DNA of 64,000 nucleotides from Pseudovibrio sp. Alg231-02 (GCF_900143565.1 NZ_FREX01000001.1:821068-885067), one strand, 5' to 3'; positions 7,601 to 16,476 are shown, counted from the stretch's first letter. The notes: generated by a model not told the origin, from the letters alone. Made by a program: numbers and translations.

Positions 7601-8683
7601 TCAGATATCGTCGTAATCGACTGTTACATCATCTGTTTTCGGTCTGGACTGACAAGTGAGCACGTAGCCTGCCTCAATCTCCCAAGGTTCCAGCGAGTAA
7701 TTGACGGCCATGTCGACTTTACCGGAGACCACCTTGGCGCGGCAGGTGCAGCACATTCCGCCCTTACAGGAGAACGGTGCTTCTATGCCCAACCGCAGGG
7801 CACCATCAATGATGGTTTCACCCGGCTCCAGAGTGACGTCGTGGCGTGCACCATCAACGATCATGGAGACCTTTGCCTTATGGTCTACAGCGCTGGAATC
7901 CTTGGCTTTATGGGCTGCGTGCGGATCACCGCCATCAGCAGGCACAAAGAGCTCGTTATGGATGTGTTCCAGCGGAATGCCATGGCTTTGACAGGCTTGT
8001 TTGGCTGCTTCAATCATATCGCCCGGGCCACAAAGGAAGACGTGGTCGATGCTGTTCTCACCAACGGTCTTGGTGATGAATTCCTCAATTTTTTCAGAGG
8101 TTAAGCGACCATTGAAGAGGCTCAATTCCTGCTCTTCACGAGACAAAACATGATAGACACTCAAGCGATCAAGGAAGCTATCCTTCAGGTCATCCAGCTG
8201 ATCCTTGAAGATCACGCTCTGGGAATTCTTGTTGCCGTAGAACAGGAAGAAGTGGCTGTTCGGCTCATCTTCCAGCACAGCCTGCACCATGGACATGATC
8301 GGTGTGATGCCGGATCCAGCTGCAAAAGCGGCGTAAACCCTTGCTTCTTCAGTGGTTCCTCTTGGAAGATTGAAACGGCCCATCGGAGTCATCACATCAA
8401 TCTCATTGCCAACAGAGACATGATCCAGAGCGAAGCTTGAGAAGCGGCCACCCTCTACTTTTTTGATCGCAACGCGGATGTCATCATCCTTGGGAGACGA
8501 GCAAATGGAGTAGGATCGGCGGGTGTCTTCGCCATTAATAAATTCGCGCAGGGTGAGATACTGCCCTGGAATAAAAGAATAATCTGACTTCAGGTCCGCA
8601 GGAATTTCAAAGGCGATAGAGACAGCTTCCTCTGTTTCCTGATGGACTGACTTGATTTTCAATCTATGAAACCGTGGTGACAT
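7601..8683 (-). CDS. paaE: Phenylacetyl-CoA 1,2-epoxidase, reductase subunit PaaE
   Basis: PaaE passes electrons from NADPH to the di-iron centre of PaaA. The 360 residues show the class IA reductase order: an FAD domain with RRSYSICSS near residue 55, a nucleotide domain with AAGSGITPIMSM near 120, and a C-terminal plant-type [2Fe-2S] domain with Cys306, Cys311, Cys314 and Cys344 (CX4CX2CX29C). A strong GGGAGG precedes the ATG. It is last in paaABCDE, about 40 bp after paaD, and is closed by the terminator at 7534. Confidence 0.95.
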   Translation of the reverse strand: MSPRFHRLKIKSVHQETEEAVSIAFEIPADLKSDYSFIPGQYLTLREFINGEDTRRSYSICSSPKDDDIRVAIKKVEGGRFSSFALDHVSVGNEIDVMTPMGRFNLPRGTTEEARVYAAFAAGSGITPIMSMVQAVLEDEPNSHFFLFYGNKNSQSVIFKDQLDDLKDSFLDRLSVYHVLSREEQELSLFNGRLTSEKIEEFITKTVGENSIDHVFLCGPGDMIEAAKQACQSHGIPLEHIHNELFVPADGGDPHAAHKAKDSSAVDHKAKVSMIVDGARHDVTLEPGETIIDGALRLGIEAPFSCKGGMCCTCRAKVVSGKVDMAVNYSLEPWEIEAGYVLTCQSRPKTDDVTVDYDDI

Positions 8684-8726
8684 GGTTTCCTCCCTTACAT
8701 CTGCCGGAGCCTTTCAGCCGAGCGGG

Positions 8727-9236
8727 TCAGATGCACTTGAAATAATCAAAAGGCTCGGAGCAATCGTTGCAGCGGTAAAGCGCTTTGCAAGCAGTAGAGC
8801 CAAACTCGGAAATACGGCTGGTGTTGGCAGAGTTGCACTTGGGGCAACGGACTTGCTCCTCACCAAACAAGGCCCGGCGCGAGGCCTTGCCGTTTGGAGG
8901 CGCAATGCCGTAAACCCTTAGTTTTTCACGCGCTTTTTCTGAGAGCCAATCGGTGGTCCAGGCTGGAGTGAGGACGGTTTTGACGTCCACCCTCTCAAAA
9001 CCAGCGGTGAGCAGAGCCGCTTCGATATCGAAAGCGAACATGCTCATGGCCGGGCAACCGGTGTAGGTTGGTGTGATGGTCACCTCTACAGAGCCATCTG
9101 CCTGCACATGCACATCGCGCAAGACACCAAGGTCCTCAATGGTGAGCACCGGCACCTCAGGATCGGGCACATCGCACACCGCATCCCAGGCCTTTTGATC
9201 CAACTCAGATCTCAGAATTTTCGCTGCAACTGCCAT
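8727..9236 (-). CDS. paaD: Phenylacetyl-CoA epoxidase subunit PaaD (DUF59/MIP18 type)
   Basis: The 169-residue protein has an N-terminal DUF59 domain with VPDPEVPVLTIEDLGVLRDV and the conserved TPTYTGCPAM, related to iron-sulfur assembly factors. A C-terminal zinc-ribbon-like part follows (CPKCN, then CKALYRCNDC). PaaD is needed for an active epoxidase in vivo and probably matures the iron-sulfur or di-iron centres. The start at 9236 lies 14 bp after the paaC stop with GGGAGC upstream, fitting one transcript. Confidence 0.95.
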   Translation of the reverse strand: MAVAAKILRSELDQKAWDAVCDVPDPEVPVLTIEDLGVLRDVHVQADGSVEVTITPTYTGCPAMSMFAFDIEAALLTAGFERVDVKTVLTPAWTTDWLSEKAREKLRVYGIAPPNGKASRRALFGEEQVRCPKCNSANTSRISEFGSTACKALYRCNDCSEPFDYFKCI

Positions 9237-9250
9237 GGGTTAGCTCCCGA

Positions 9251-10006
9251 TCACCACTGGGCTTGTGGGAACGAGCGCTGCAGGTACTGCATTGGCGACA
9301 GGATATGTCCCAGATGCTCACTGTGCTCGCCCTTACGACCACCTGTCTGCATCCAGCTTTCAGTTGGACGTTCCAGATTGGCGCGTGCCAGAACCGTGTT
9401 CACCGTCTCATCCCATAAGTGTTTGATAGACATAGGATCTACAGCAACTTCTTTGGCAACTAATGATGATACAACCTCGTCACATTCAAACATCTCGCCG
9501 GTGTACATCCAGAGGAACTCCAACGCATCACTTATGCGATTGTGGCTTTCCTCGGTGCCGTCTCCCAGACGGATCACCCACTCAGCAGAATGGCGCAGAT
9601 GGTAAGCTGCTTCTTTCTCTGCTTTCGCTGCCAGACCAGCCAGCTGCTCGTCTTTCGAGTTCATCATCGCTTCCCAGAACGGGTGCATGAACGCGGAAAA
9701 GAGGAACTGGCGCATGATGGCATAGGCGAAGTCATCATTGGGCTGTTCGACCAGTAGAAGATTATTGAACTCCCGCTCAACCCTATGGAAACACAGGGCA
9801 TCTTCGTCGCGGCCCTTGCCTTCGATTTGCCCTGCATAGGTGTAGAGCTCACGGGCATGGCCTATGAGATCAAGCGCGATATTGGTGAGTGCGATGTCTT
9901 CTTCCAGGTGAGAAGCGTGACCACACCATTCGCCTAGTCGCTGGCTCAGAATTGCGGAATCGTCAGCCAGCCGCATGCAATATGTAAATAGTGCCGTATC
10001 TGTCAT
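9251..10006 (-). CDS. paaC: Phenylacetyl-CoA epoxidase structural subunit PaaC
   Basis: PaaC is the non-catalytic ferritin-like partner that forms the PaaAC heterodimer core. I place the start at the second of two adjacent ATGs (10006), which gives the best distance to GTAAGGAGG. The protein is then 251 residues, as expected. The frame stays open 250 bases further upstream, but that part overlaps paaB and is not family sequence. Recognisable segments are WCGHASHLEEDIALTNIALD and MHPFWEAMMNSKDEQLAG. It begins 10 bp after the paaB stop. Confidence 0.95.
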   Translation of the reverse strand: MTDTALFTYCMRLADDSAILSQRLGEWCGHASHLEEDIALTNIALDLIGHARELYTYAGQIEGKGRDEDALCFHRVEREFNNLLLVEQPNDDFAYAIMRQFLFSAFMHPFWEAMMNSKDEQLAGLAAKAEKEAAYHLRHSAEWVIRLGDGTEESHNRISDALEFLWMYTGEMFECDEVVSSLVAKEVAVDPMSIKHLWDETVNTVLARANLERPTESWMQTGGRKGEHSEHLGHILSPMQYLQRSFPQAQW

Positions 10007-10016
10007 CATGGCCTCC

Positions 10017-10304
10017 TTACATATTCGCGACTTCGTCAGGCAACTCGTAGAACGTCGGGTGGCGATAGATCTTTGAAGCTGTTGGCTCAAACATCTCGCC
10101 CTTCTCGTCCGGATCGTTCGCGATGATTGCTGCTGATGGAACAACCCAGATAGACAGCCCTTCTCCGCGGCGTGTGTAAACGTCTCGCGCTGCCTGCAGA
10201 GCCATCTCCGCATCAGCTGCATGGACAGAACCTGCATGTCTATGAGACATGCCATTGCGCGCTCTGATGAATACTTCCCAAAGTGGTGTTGCTTGTTCGC
10301 TCAT
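10017..10304 (-). CDS. paaB: Phenylacetyl-CoA epoxidase subunit PaaB
   Basis: This 95-residue small subunit bridges PaaAC units in the epoxidase complex. The start MSEQATPLWEVFIRAR at 10304 has GGGAGGG at good distance, while the longer frame up to 10394 lies inside paaA. The family signature LWEVFIRARNGMSHRHAGSVHAADAEMALQ, the DVYTRRGEG stretch and the end HPTFYELPDEV are present. It begins 13 bp after paaA. Confidence 0.95.
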   Translation of the reverse strand: MSEQATPLWEVFIRARNGMSHRHAGSVHAADAEMALQAARDVYTRRGEGLSIWVVPSAAIIANDPDEKGEMFEPTASKIYRHPTFYELPDEVANM

Positions 10305-10317
10305 GTTCTGCCCTCCC

Positions 10318-11301
10318 TTAAGCAGCTGATTTCTTTGCGGCTTGCTTTGCAGCGTACGCCTGCGCAGCCTCGCGCACCCAGGCACCGTCTTCATGTGCTT
10401 TGATGCGGTCTTTCATCCGCTGCTTGTTGCAGATGCCATTGCCTTGAATGGTGTTGTAAAACTCGTCCCAGTCCGGCTCGCCATGCTCCCAGTGCCCAGT
10501 TTCCTCATTCAGCTTGAGATCTGCATCCGGCAGAGAAATGCCAAGAACCTTTGCCTGAGGCACAGTGGCATCGACGAACTTTTGACGGAGCTCATCGTTG
10601 GTAAAGCGCTTGATCTTCCACTTCATGCTGGCGGCTGAGTGCTTGCTGTCCTTGTCAGAGGGACCAAACATCATCAATGCAGGCCACCAGAGGCGATTGA
10701 CGGCGTCCTGAACCATCTCCTGCTGCTCTGCCGTGCCTTTCATCATGGCAACGAGAAGATCGTAGCCCTGACGCTGATGGAAGCTTTCTTCCTTACAGAT
10801 GCGGATCATTGCACGGGAATATGGCCCGAAAGAACAGCGACATAGCGGGATCTGGTTCATGATCGCGGCACCATCAACCAGCCAGCCAACAGCCCCGACA
10901 TCAGCCCAGTTGAGGGTTGGGTAGTTGAAGATGGAGGAGTATTTGGCTTTGCCGGTCAACAACTGATCGACCAGTTCTTCGCGGGAAACGCCCAGAGTTT
11001 CTGCGGCAGAATAAAGGTAGAGGCCGTGTCCCCCCTCGTCCTGAATCTTGGCGAGCAAGATGGCTTTGCGCTTCAAAGACGGAGCCCGCGTCACCCAGTT
11101 GCCTTCTGGCAACATGCCGACCACTTCGGAGTGCGCATGCTGAGAGATCTGCCGAACCAACGTCTTGCGATAGGCTGCTGGCATCCAGTCGTTGGGCTCA
11201 ATCTTCTCTTCACGATCAATGCGAGCTTGAAAAGCAGCAAGCTTTTCTTCGTCCTCAACGCCAGCTTCAACAGCCGGGTTGTTCAATGCTTGCGTGTACA
11301 T
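10318..11301 (-). CDS. paaA: Phenylacetyl-CoA epoxidase catalytic subunit PaaA
   Basis: PaaA is the di-iron monooxygenase that epoxidises the aromatic ring of phenylacetyl-CoA, the key step of aerobic phenylacetate breakdown. The start is MYTQALNN at 11301 (327 residues), preceded by GGGAGGG. The upstream eight codons of the longest frame lack family similarity. Di-iron ligand motifs are visible: [33 protein letters not shown] and [12 protein letters not shown], the last two supplying ExxH pairs. It is first in paaABCDE, behind an inverted repeat at 11351-11389 and the paaX gene. Confidence 0.96.
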   Translation of the reverse strand: MYTQALNNPAVEAGVEDEEKLAAFQARIDREEKIEPNDWMPAAYRKTLVRQISQHAHSEVVGMLPEGNWVTRAPSLKRKAILLAKIQDEGGHGLYLYSAAETLGVSREELVDQLLTGKAKYSSIFNYPTLNWADVGAVGWLVDGAAIMNQIPLCRCSFGPYSRAMIRICKEESFHQRQGYDLLVAMMKGTAEQQEMVQDAVNRLWWPALMMFGPSDKDSKHSAASMKWKIKRFTNDELRQKFVDATVPQAKVLGISLPDADLKLNEETGHWEHGEPDWDEFYNTIQGNGICNKQRMKDRIKAHEDGAWVREAAQAYAAKQAAKKSAA

Positions 11302-11350
11302 AGGTAAGGTCCCTCCCAAGAGCACACCAATGTTCGTTTCCGCTTCAATA

Positions 11351-11389
11351 TGTCACAGAATACCATTCCCACAAGTATTTTCTGTAACA
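11351..11389. promoter_or_regulatory. Inverted repeat upstream of paaA: candidate PaaX operator
   Basis: TGTCACAGAATAC at 11351-11363 is repeated inverted in 11375-11389, where the reverse complement reads TGTTACAGAAAATAC. The arms match except for one base and a two-base insertion. The site lies 50-88 bp upstream of the paaA start, in the only gap between paaX and paaA, where an operator for the phenylacetyl-CoA-responsive repressor is expected. It does not obviously match the enterobacterial PaaX site, so the link to PaaX is inferred. Confidence 0.55.
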
Positions 11390-11430
11390 TTTAAGGGTGC
11401 ATTTTAGGACAATTCTAAATTCGCTAATGA

Positions 11431-12354
11431 TTACAAAGGTTGGAACCGTTCAAAAAAAGCAGGTTCAGGAGATGGCAAAGCGCCCTCTGCATTCTTGGCG
11501 TTAGAATCAAGCCAGACCTCACCGTGATCTCTCAGGGTGTTGTAGATGCCCGCTGCAAGTTCTCGTGCGACGCTTCCCTCCCACTTATCTGGCAGGGCTT
11601 GTAAAGGCAGCTCAGGATCTCTGAGAACCAGTCGCCGGAGGTCATGGATCAGAATGATGCGGATGATCAGAGCTGTTTCTGGAGCAATAGGAGCACGACT
11701 TCCACATTCAAGAAGTGCTTGCAAGCCGCTGTAATTCTCAATGAACTCGCGGTATCCCTGCTGCAGGCTCTCCAGGTTCCAGGCTTGCCGGGCAAGCTGC
11801 ACGGCTTTGTCAGGTGGCGCCGTGGATTGCATAAACACGATCTTCTCTGAGGATTTGGGCAATTGCTGGCCGATGTCCGGTTTAATCAACACGTTTGGAG
11901 CAATCACGCCAAAGCCCTGATCTGTCAGGTGTTCCCGGCGCTCAGCCCGCCCCTCCCCTTCACTCAGAATTGCCGTGATCCAGTTGCCATTCCCGTTCGC
12001 CGGACCGCGGGCATAAATGCGCGGCGTTGCCTGATCAAAAGCCTCGCGGCCCATTTTGGTAAGGCGATAGAACGAGTTGCGACCGATGCGTGTGCGCTCC
12101 AACCAGCCATCGGTGGCCAGACGAGACATGGCGGTGCGGACCACTCCGGAGTTGATCCCAACCATCTGCATGATCTCGGTGATGTTTCCCATCCAGAGCT
12201 CGCCACCACGCGGAGCAACGCAGTCTCCAAAGATCGAGATGATCATGGACCATGAGCGGATTGGCTTTTGCGCGTGAAAGCGATCAATGAGCTTTTGTTG
12301 TTCCGTTTCGAGAATGCTCACGTTCACACGCCTTTTGAAGTTCAGAAGCTGCAT
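11431..12354 (-). CDS. paaX: PaaX-type transcriptional repressor of phenylacetate degradation
   Basis: PaaX is a GntR-like repressor released by phenylacetyl-CoA. The 307-residue frame carries the N-terminal winged helix (residues about 35-110: WSMIISIFGDCVAPRGGELWM, then VRTAMSRLATDGWLERTRIG) and the longer C-terminal domain common to PaaX, including RIYARGPANGNGNW. The start is not settled. The ATG at 12354 has no clear ribosome-binding site, whereas a GTG at 12321 follows AAAAGG at 9 bp. It lies in the same direction upstream of paaABCDE. A palindrome precedes it. Confidence 0.92.
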   Translation of the reverse strand: MQLLNFKRRVNVSILETEQQKLIDRFHAQKPIRSWSMIISIFGDCVAPRGGELWMGNITEIMQMVGINSGVVRTAMSRLATDGWLERTRIGRNSFYRLTKMGREAFDQATPRIYARGPANGNGNWITAILSEGEGRAERREHLTDQGFGVIAPNVLIKPDIGQQLPKSSEKIVFMQSTAPPDKAVQLARQAWNLESLQQGYREFIENYSGLQALLECGSRAPIAPETALIIRIILIHDLRRLVLRDPELPLQALPDKWEGSVARELAAGIYNTLRDHGEVWLDSNAKNAEGALPSPEPAFFERFQPL

Positions 12355-12370
12355 ATTTGTAAGGGGTCAA

Positions 12371-12384
12371 TGCACTTTTGTGCA
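12371..12384. promoter_or_regulatory. Palindrome upstream of paaX
   Basis: TGCAC-TTTT-GTGCA forms a perfect 5-bp inverted repeat 17-30 bp upstream of the longest paaX frame. It could be an autoregulatory site or a small hairpin in the leader. It does not resemble the repeat in front of paaA. Confidence 0.4.
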
Positions 12385-12426
12385 AGTCTCTGTTTGAAAA
12401 GAGCAATAATGAGCAAGGCAAAGAAA

Positions 12427-12452
12427 AAGCCGGAGGCGTGAGCCTCCGGCTT
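12427..12452 (-). terminator. Rho-independent terminator of the 5'-nucleotidase gene
   Basis: A perfect 11-bp GC-rich stem (12427-12437 with 12442-12452, AAGCCGGAGGC/GCCTCCGGCTT) with a 4-nt loop stands 27 bp beyond the nucleotidase stop. On the minus strand it is followed by TTTCTTTG. Confidence 0.9.
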
Positions 12453-12478
12453 AAATTCATCTACTCAACAAGGCCAGC

Positions 12479-14077
12479 TTATTTTGCAGTTGCATCAGTG
12501 ATGCGACCAGCCAGTTTAGGCTCGTATGCACCGCCCTGCGCTTTCAGGAAGTCAGCAAGTACGAACTCAAGGCCTGGGCCGTAGTCGTATGCGTTCTTAC
12601 CTTCTGCTGCAAAGATCTTGTAACCGTCACCACCGTTACGAACGTAGTTGTTGGTTGCAAGCTTGTAAACTTTGTCTGCTTCAATTGCAGAACCGTCTTC
12701 CAAGGTTACTTCAACAACACGCTCACCAGCAGGCTTGGACGCATCGAAGGTGAACTTCAGACCAGCAACCTGTGGGAAGCGTCCGCCGCCTTCTTCGATC
12801 TTGGACAGACCGTTTTCCAGAGCAGTTTTGATGAACTTACCCTGAAGTTCGAAGGTCGCCAGAGTGTTCTGGAAAGGAAGAACTGCCAGAGCCTCGCCCA
12901 TGGTTACTTCGCCAGCGTCGATAGAAGCACGCAGACCACCACCGTTGGTGATTGCGATTTCAACGCCTTTGTCTTTGGTTGCTGCAAGCATAGCGTCAGC
13001 TACGAGAACACCCATTTCACACTCACGTGCGCGGCAAGACTTGCGGTCACCATCTACTGGTGCTGCAGTTGCACCGATAACTTCGGTGCGAATTTCGTCA
13101 AGCGGACCAGCAAGTTCTGCGATACGTGCTTTGGTTACTTCGTTTTCAGCAACCTTCGCGTCCATGATGATTGGCTCGCCAACAGCTTCGATTACGTTGC
13201 CGTTGTCGTCAAACTTCACGTTCAGCTCACCAAGGAATTTGCCGTAAGCGTATGCAGATACGATCGCTGCTTTCTTACCGTTTGGAGCTTCAACCCAAGT
13301 TGGGTATGGGCCTTCAGCACGGTCAGACGTGTTGGACAGATACGTGTTGGTGTGACCGCCAACAATCACATCAATACCGTCTACAGCAGCAGCGATTTTC
13401 TTATCAACGTCGTAACCGGAGTGAGACAGAACGATGATCTTGTTCACACCCTGCGCCTGAAGCTCAGCAACGTGTTTGTTAGCTGCTTCGATTGGGTCGT
13501 AGAATGTAACATGATCGCCAGGGCTGGACAGCTCATGAGTATCATCTGGCGTCAGGCCGATGAAACCGATTTTTTCGCCGTCACGCTCAACGATGGAGGT
13601 AGGCTTCAGAACGCCGATCAGCTTGCCTTCTTTGGAGAAGTCAGCGTTTGCAAGAAGAACCGGGAAGTTCACGATATCCATGAAGCCACGCAGAACTTCT
13701 GGACCATCATCAAACTCATGGTTGCCGACGGTCATTGCGTCGTAACCAAGAGTGTTCATGAACTCAGCAGCAGCCTTACCTTTGTAGTAAGTGTAGAACA
13801 GAGAACCCTGGAACTGGTCACCACCATCCACGAGGATAGAGTTTTTAGCAGCCGCACGGCGCTCTTTGATTGCTGTTTCCAAACGGGCAGTGCCACCCAA
13901 ACACTTGCCTTTTGCATCATCCTTTGCGGAACAATTCGAGTCGTACTTGTTGATTGGCTCAATGCGGGAATGGAAATCATTCGTATGCAAAATGGTCAGA
14001 TCAAATTCTGCCATAGCCGGCGCGGAAACGCCAAAAGACAACAAAAGCGCAGTTGCGCCCAAGAGATGCTTTTTCAT
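12479..14077 (-). CDS. Secreted bifunctional metallophosphatase / 5'-nucleotidase (UshA-like)
   Basis: The 532-residue protein has a Sec signal peptide (residues 1-23, cleavage after APAMA), so it acts in the periplasm. The N-terminal calcineurin-like domain carries the metal motifs LHTNDFHSR, DGGDQFQG, GNHEFDDG, VLSHSGYD and GGHTNTYL. The C-terminal 5'-nucleotidase domain has ITNGGGLRASI and NNYVRNGGDGY. It likely dephosphorylates extracellular nucleotides or UDP-sugars to salvage nucleoside and phosphate. It is monocistronic, with its own terminator. Codon use looks strongly expressed (many GCA, GTT and AAG codons). No convincing Pho box was seen. Confidence 0.93.
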   Translation of the reverse strand: MKKHLLGATALLLSFGVSAPAMAEFDLTILHTNDFHSRIEPINKYDSNCSAKDDAKGKCLGGTARLETAIKERRAAAKNSILVDGGDQFQGSLFYTYYKGKAAAEFMNTLGYDAMTVGNHEFDDGPEVLRGFMDIVNFPVLLANADFSKEGKLIGVLKPTSIVERDGEKIGFIGLTPDDTHELSSPGDHVTFYDPIEAANKHVAELQAQGVNKIIVLSHSGYDVDKKIAAAVDGIDVIVGGHTNTYLSNTSDRAEGPYPTWVEAPNGKKAAIVSAYAYGKFLGELNVKFDDNGNVIEAVGEPIIMDAKVAENEVTKARIAELAGPLDEIRTEVIGATAAPVDGDRKSCRARECEMGVLVADAMLAATKDKGVEIAITNGGGLRASIDAGEVTMGEALAVLPFQNTLATFELQGKFIKTALENGLSKIEEGGGRFPQVAGLKFTFDASKPAGERVVEVTLEDGSAIEADKVYKLATNNYVRNGGDGYKIFAAEGKNAYDYGPGLEFVLADFLKAQGGAYEPKLAGRITDATAK

Positions 14078-14421
14078 AGGTCTTGCCTTTATTCAATTGC
14101 CCCAAGCAATTTAACGAGACGGCTACGCGAGAATCTCTATATCCGCGCAAACCTCCCAAGAACACGCTCGGTACAATTGCCCATAACTGTGACAGGCACA
14201 AGACTAAAGGAGATATATTTCGCCATCTAACTGAAAAAAAATTCAGAGCCTGACTTTTTAATCGCGAGCCCTATTAGTACCTATTACAAGGGGTAGGATT
14301 GTTGAGAATCCTTATAATATATCAACTTGTTGGCTCAATAAATCAGAGGTAGAAAACACCCGAATTTGGTAAAATTTATCGAAAAAACCCTTAGATTCTC
14401 GAAATATTTATCCCCAAATGC
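14078..14421. other. Intergenic region, 5'-nucleotidase promoter side
   Basis: This AT-rich 344-bp gap holds the leader of the nucleotidase gene and the end of yacG. A perfect AGGATT/AATCCT inverted repeat with a 6-bp loop (14295-14312) is followed by TATAATAT on the plus strand. I see no coding region here. Confidence 0.5.
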
Positions 14422-14619
14422 TCAGTGCAGAATACGTGAATTTTCTAGGTCAGTGATATCAGATTCAGAGAACTCTTCCTCAACCGCGGGTACGGAATAA
14501 TGACCACTCAACCACTTGTTGAGATCCACCTGTTTACACCTGTCTGAGCAAAACGGCTTTGTTGCCTCTTGCGCTGGTCTCTCGCAGATCGGGCATTTTA
14601 CTGATGGCTTCTTCATCAT
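14422..14619 (-). CDS. yacG: YacG-type zinc-binding protein (putative DNA gyrase inhibitor)
   Basis: In the longest frame (from a TTG at 14628) the four zinc-ligand cysteines are Cys12, Cys15, Cys27 and Cys31 (CPIC and CSDRC), followed by KQVDLNKWLSGHYSVP, the YacG signature. E. coli YacG binds GyrB and blocks gyrase. I start at the ATG at 14619 (65 residues). A second ATG directly follows, with GAGAG upstream. In related genomes yacG usually follows maf directly, whereas here an opposite-strand gene and a 382-bp gap separate them. Confidence 0.9.
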   Translation of the reverse strand: MMKKPSVKCPICERPAQEATKPFCSDRCKQVDLNKWLSGHYSVPAVEEEFSESDITDLENSRILH

Positions 14620-15001
14620 CTCTCTCAACTGCTAGTTTTGATCTTCGCAGATATGGCTGTTCACCTATCCGGCTCAGCAGAGCATCTGCCAGTGCCTCTA
14701 GCCAGAAACCTACAGGACATCAAGAGATAAAATCAGATCATTTTGATGGTTTTGTCGAATTTGGTGTAACGGAGCGTCAGCCACCCCTTCACAACTACAA
14801 ATTATCTCCTAAATTTAAGGCGTTAAACAGTTTAGATGCAAACAACTTTGCAGCAATTAGAGTTCAGACTAAGATTAGCCATAGGCAGGCACTTTTGAAC
14901 ATGCTCGTATCTTTATCCGAATACCAGAACCACGTTTCAGGGATAAACTCTGAGTTCTGTATGGATTTGAAAGTATCTCGCGAACACCGGGGAAGCGTAT
15001 A
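14620..15001. other. Intergenic region between yacG and the ABM-domain gene
   Basis: This 382-bp gap separates two divergent genes, yacG and the gene at 15002. Overlapping frames in both directions show no family resemblance and no ribosome-binding sites. Nothing else was recognised. It presumably holds both promoters. Confidence 0.45.
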
Positions 15002-15361
15002 ATGAACAATGAAGTTTCTTGGATCCTGACAGCGCACCTGGCCACCGCAGAACCAAAAGTCTTTGAAGGGCTGATGGTGGAGATGGTGAAAGCAGTCCAG
15101 CAAATGCAGGGTGATACCACAGCTTATGTCTGGTACCTGAGCGAAGACGGGCAATCCTGCGAGATTTTTACGAGCTTCAAGGACAGCAACTCAGCAATGT
15201 TGCACCTGACGTGGTTCTCCAACACCTATGCCAAGCAGTTTATGGACACATTGCACCCAACAGGCATGACAGTTTATGGCAAACCAACTCAGGAGCTGCG
15301 CAATGCACTTGCGAGCCTGTCACCACGATATGTGCAAACTGTTGGTGGGTTTGCGCGTTAG
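15002..15361 (+). CDS. Small dimeric alpha-beta barrel (ABM-like) protein
   Basis: This 119-residue protein resembles antibiotic-biosynthesis-monooxygenase or YgiN-type domains. It has a first strand SWILTAHLATAEPKVFEGL, a long helix MVEMVKAVQQM, the strand pair AYVWYLSEDGQSCEIFTSF and then a helix ending AKQFMDTL. Members are cofactorless monooxygenases or simple ligand-binding dimers, so no reaction can be assigned. GGGGAA sits 8 bp before the ATG. It runs toward maf, 11 bp tail to tail, and sits between maf and yacG on the opposite strand. Confidence 0.7.
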   Translation: MNNEVSWILTAHLATAEPKVFEGLMVEMVKAVQQMQGDTTAYVWYLSEDGQSCEIFTSFKDSNSAMLHLTWFSNTYAKQFMDTLHPTGMTVYGKPTQELRNALASLSPRYVQTVGGFAR

Positions 15362-15372
15362 CCTTCTCCTGC

Positions 15373-16008
15373 TTATGCAGCAGGTACGGCATCTTCGTCC
15401 CATGTTTTTTGGGTTGGATAGCCAGCTGACTGTAAGAGGCTTGCGGTCTCCAGCAGAGGCAAACCGACAACGCTTGGGTAAGATCCAATCACACGCGCAA
15501 TAAACGCGCCAGCAAGGCCCTGAATAGCGTAGCCGCCTGCTTTACCACGCCACTCCCCTGAGGCGAGGTACTTTTCAGTGTCATGAGAAGACAGACGACG
15601 GAAACGTACGCGGGTTTCAACCAGTTTTGTGCGAACCACGCCATCAGGCATATTCACGCAAACGCCGGTGTAAACCTTGTGCATGCGACCGGAAAGCAGT
15701 TGAAGGCAGACGCTGGCCTGCTCCTTACTCTCGGCCTTTGGCAGGATGCGGCGTCCTACTGCAACAACTGTGTCAGACCCCAGGATGATGGAATGCGCTT
15801 TTTCGTCATCCCGGTCGATCAGAACACGTGCAGCGGCTGCTTTGCCACGTGCAAGTCTTTGAGCCAGCGCGCGCGGGCTTTCCCCACGCACAGGCGTCTC
15901 ATCAATGTCTGCAGGCAGGAGGAATTCCGGTTCTATACCAATCTGCTGAAGCAACGCCAGACGACGTGGTGACCCTGAGGCCAATACTAACGGCAGTTCT
16001 TTGGTCAT
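15373..16008 (-). CDS. maf: Maf-family nucleoside triphosphate pyrophosphatase
   Basis: The 211-residue protein begins [16 protein letters not shown], the diagnostic Maf motif (SxSPRR). It also has the [11 protein letters not shown] region, ILGSDTVV with the catalytic Asp, [23 protein letters not shown] and [16 protein letters not shown]. Maf proteins hydrolyse modified or canonical nucleotides such as dTTP, UTP or m7GTP, and help couple division to growth. It follows infA by about 80 bp in the same direction, a conserved order in Hyphomicrobiales. Confidence 0.95.
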   Translation of the reverse strand: MTKELPLVLASGSPRRLALLQQIGIEPEFLLPADIDETPVRGESPRALAQRLARGKAAAARVLIDRDDEKAHSIILGSDTVVAVGRRILPKAESKEQASVCLQLLSGRMHKVYTGVCVNMPDGVVRTKLVETRVRFRRLSSHDTEKYLASGEWRGKAGGYAIQGLAGAFIARVIGSYPSVVGLPLLETASLLQSAGYPTQKTWDEDAVPAA

Positions 16009-16085
16009 ATGCCAGTTCCCCGATGAATTACAGACCAGAGCTCAACTAAGGCAGGCTCATCATGAACCCGCGCTCAGTGGATCGC

Positions 16086-16304
16086 TTATTTGTAGCGATA
16101 GGTGATACGACCCTTTGTCAGGTCATATGGTGTCATTTCCACGAGCACTTTATCGCCAGCCAGAACGCGAATACGGTTTTTACGCATACGACCAGCAGTG
16201 TGAGCGATAATTTCGTGATCGTTTTCAAGTTTCACACGAAAAGTCGCATTAGGAAGGAGTTCGACGACGACGCCTGGAAACTCCAGCATTTCTTCTTTAG
16301 CCAT
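16086..16304 (-). CDS. infA: Translation initiation factor IF-1
   Basis: The 72-residue S1/OB-fold protein starts [20 protein letters not shown] and contains the conserved [21 protein letters not shown] and a final RITYRYK. IF-1 binds the ribosomal A site and works with IF-2 and IF-3 in initiation. The length is exact for the family. It lies upstream of maf and 172 bp downstream of the phosphatase gene. Confidence 0.98.
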   Translation of the reverse strand: MAKEEMLEFPGVVVELLPNATFRVKLENDHEIIAHTAGRMRKNRIRVLAGDKVLVEMTPYDLTKGRITYRYK

Positions 16305-16476
16305 TAGGATTCCTGATTAGTTAAATGGAATTTTCGCGGAACCTACCGGATAACTCGCCAAAAGTGAACAGGCTACCTCCATTTCTTGGAGGGCAGTTTG
16401 ACGAGTTTTACCGCTTATTCCTTGTTTTGGGGTGGAAAACACATGCAAAGGCCACGCGTAGAGTATTTTCAGCAGC

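Noticed and set aside
9251-10255. A 334-residue PaaC with long N-terminal extension
   Set aside because: The extra 83 codons overlap paaB, show no family sequence, and a strong GGAGG lies just before the internal ATGs.
14559-15002. 147-residue plus-strand frame between yacG and the ABM-type gene
   Set aside because: It overlaps yacG and has no ribosome-binding site or recognisable domain.
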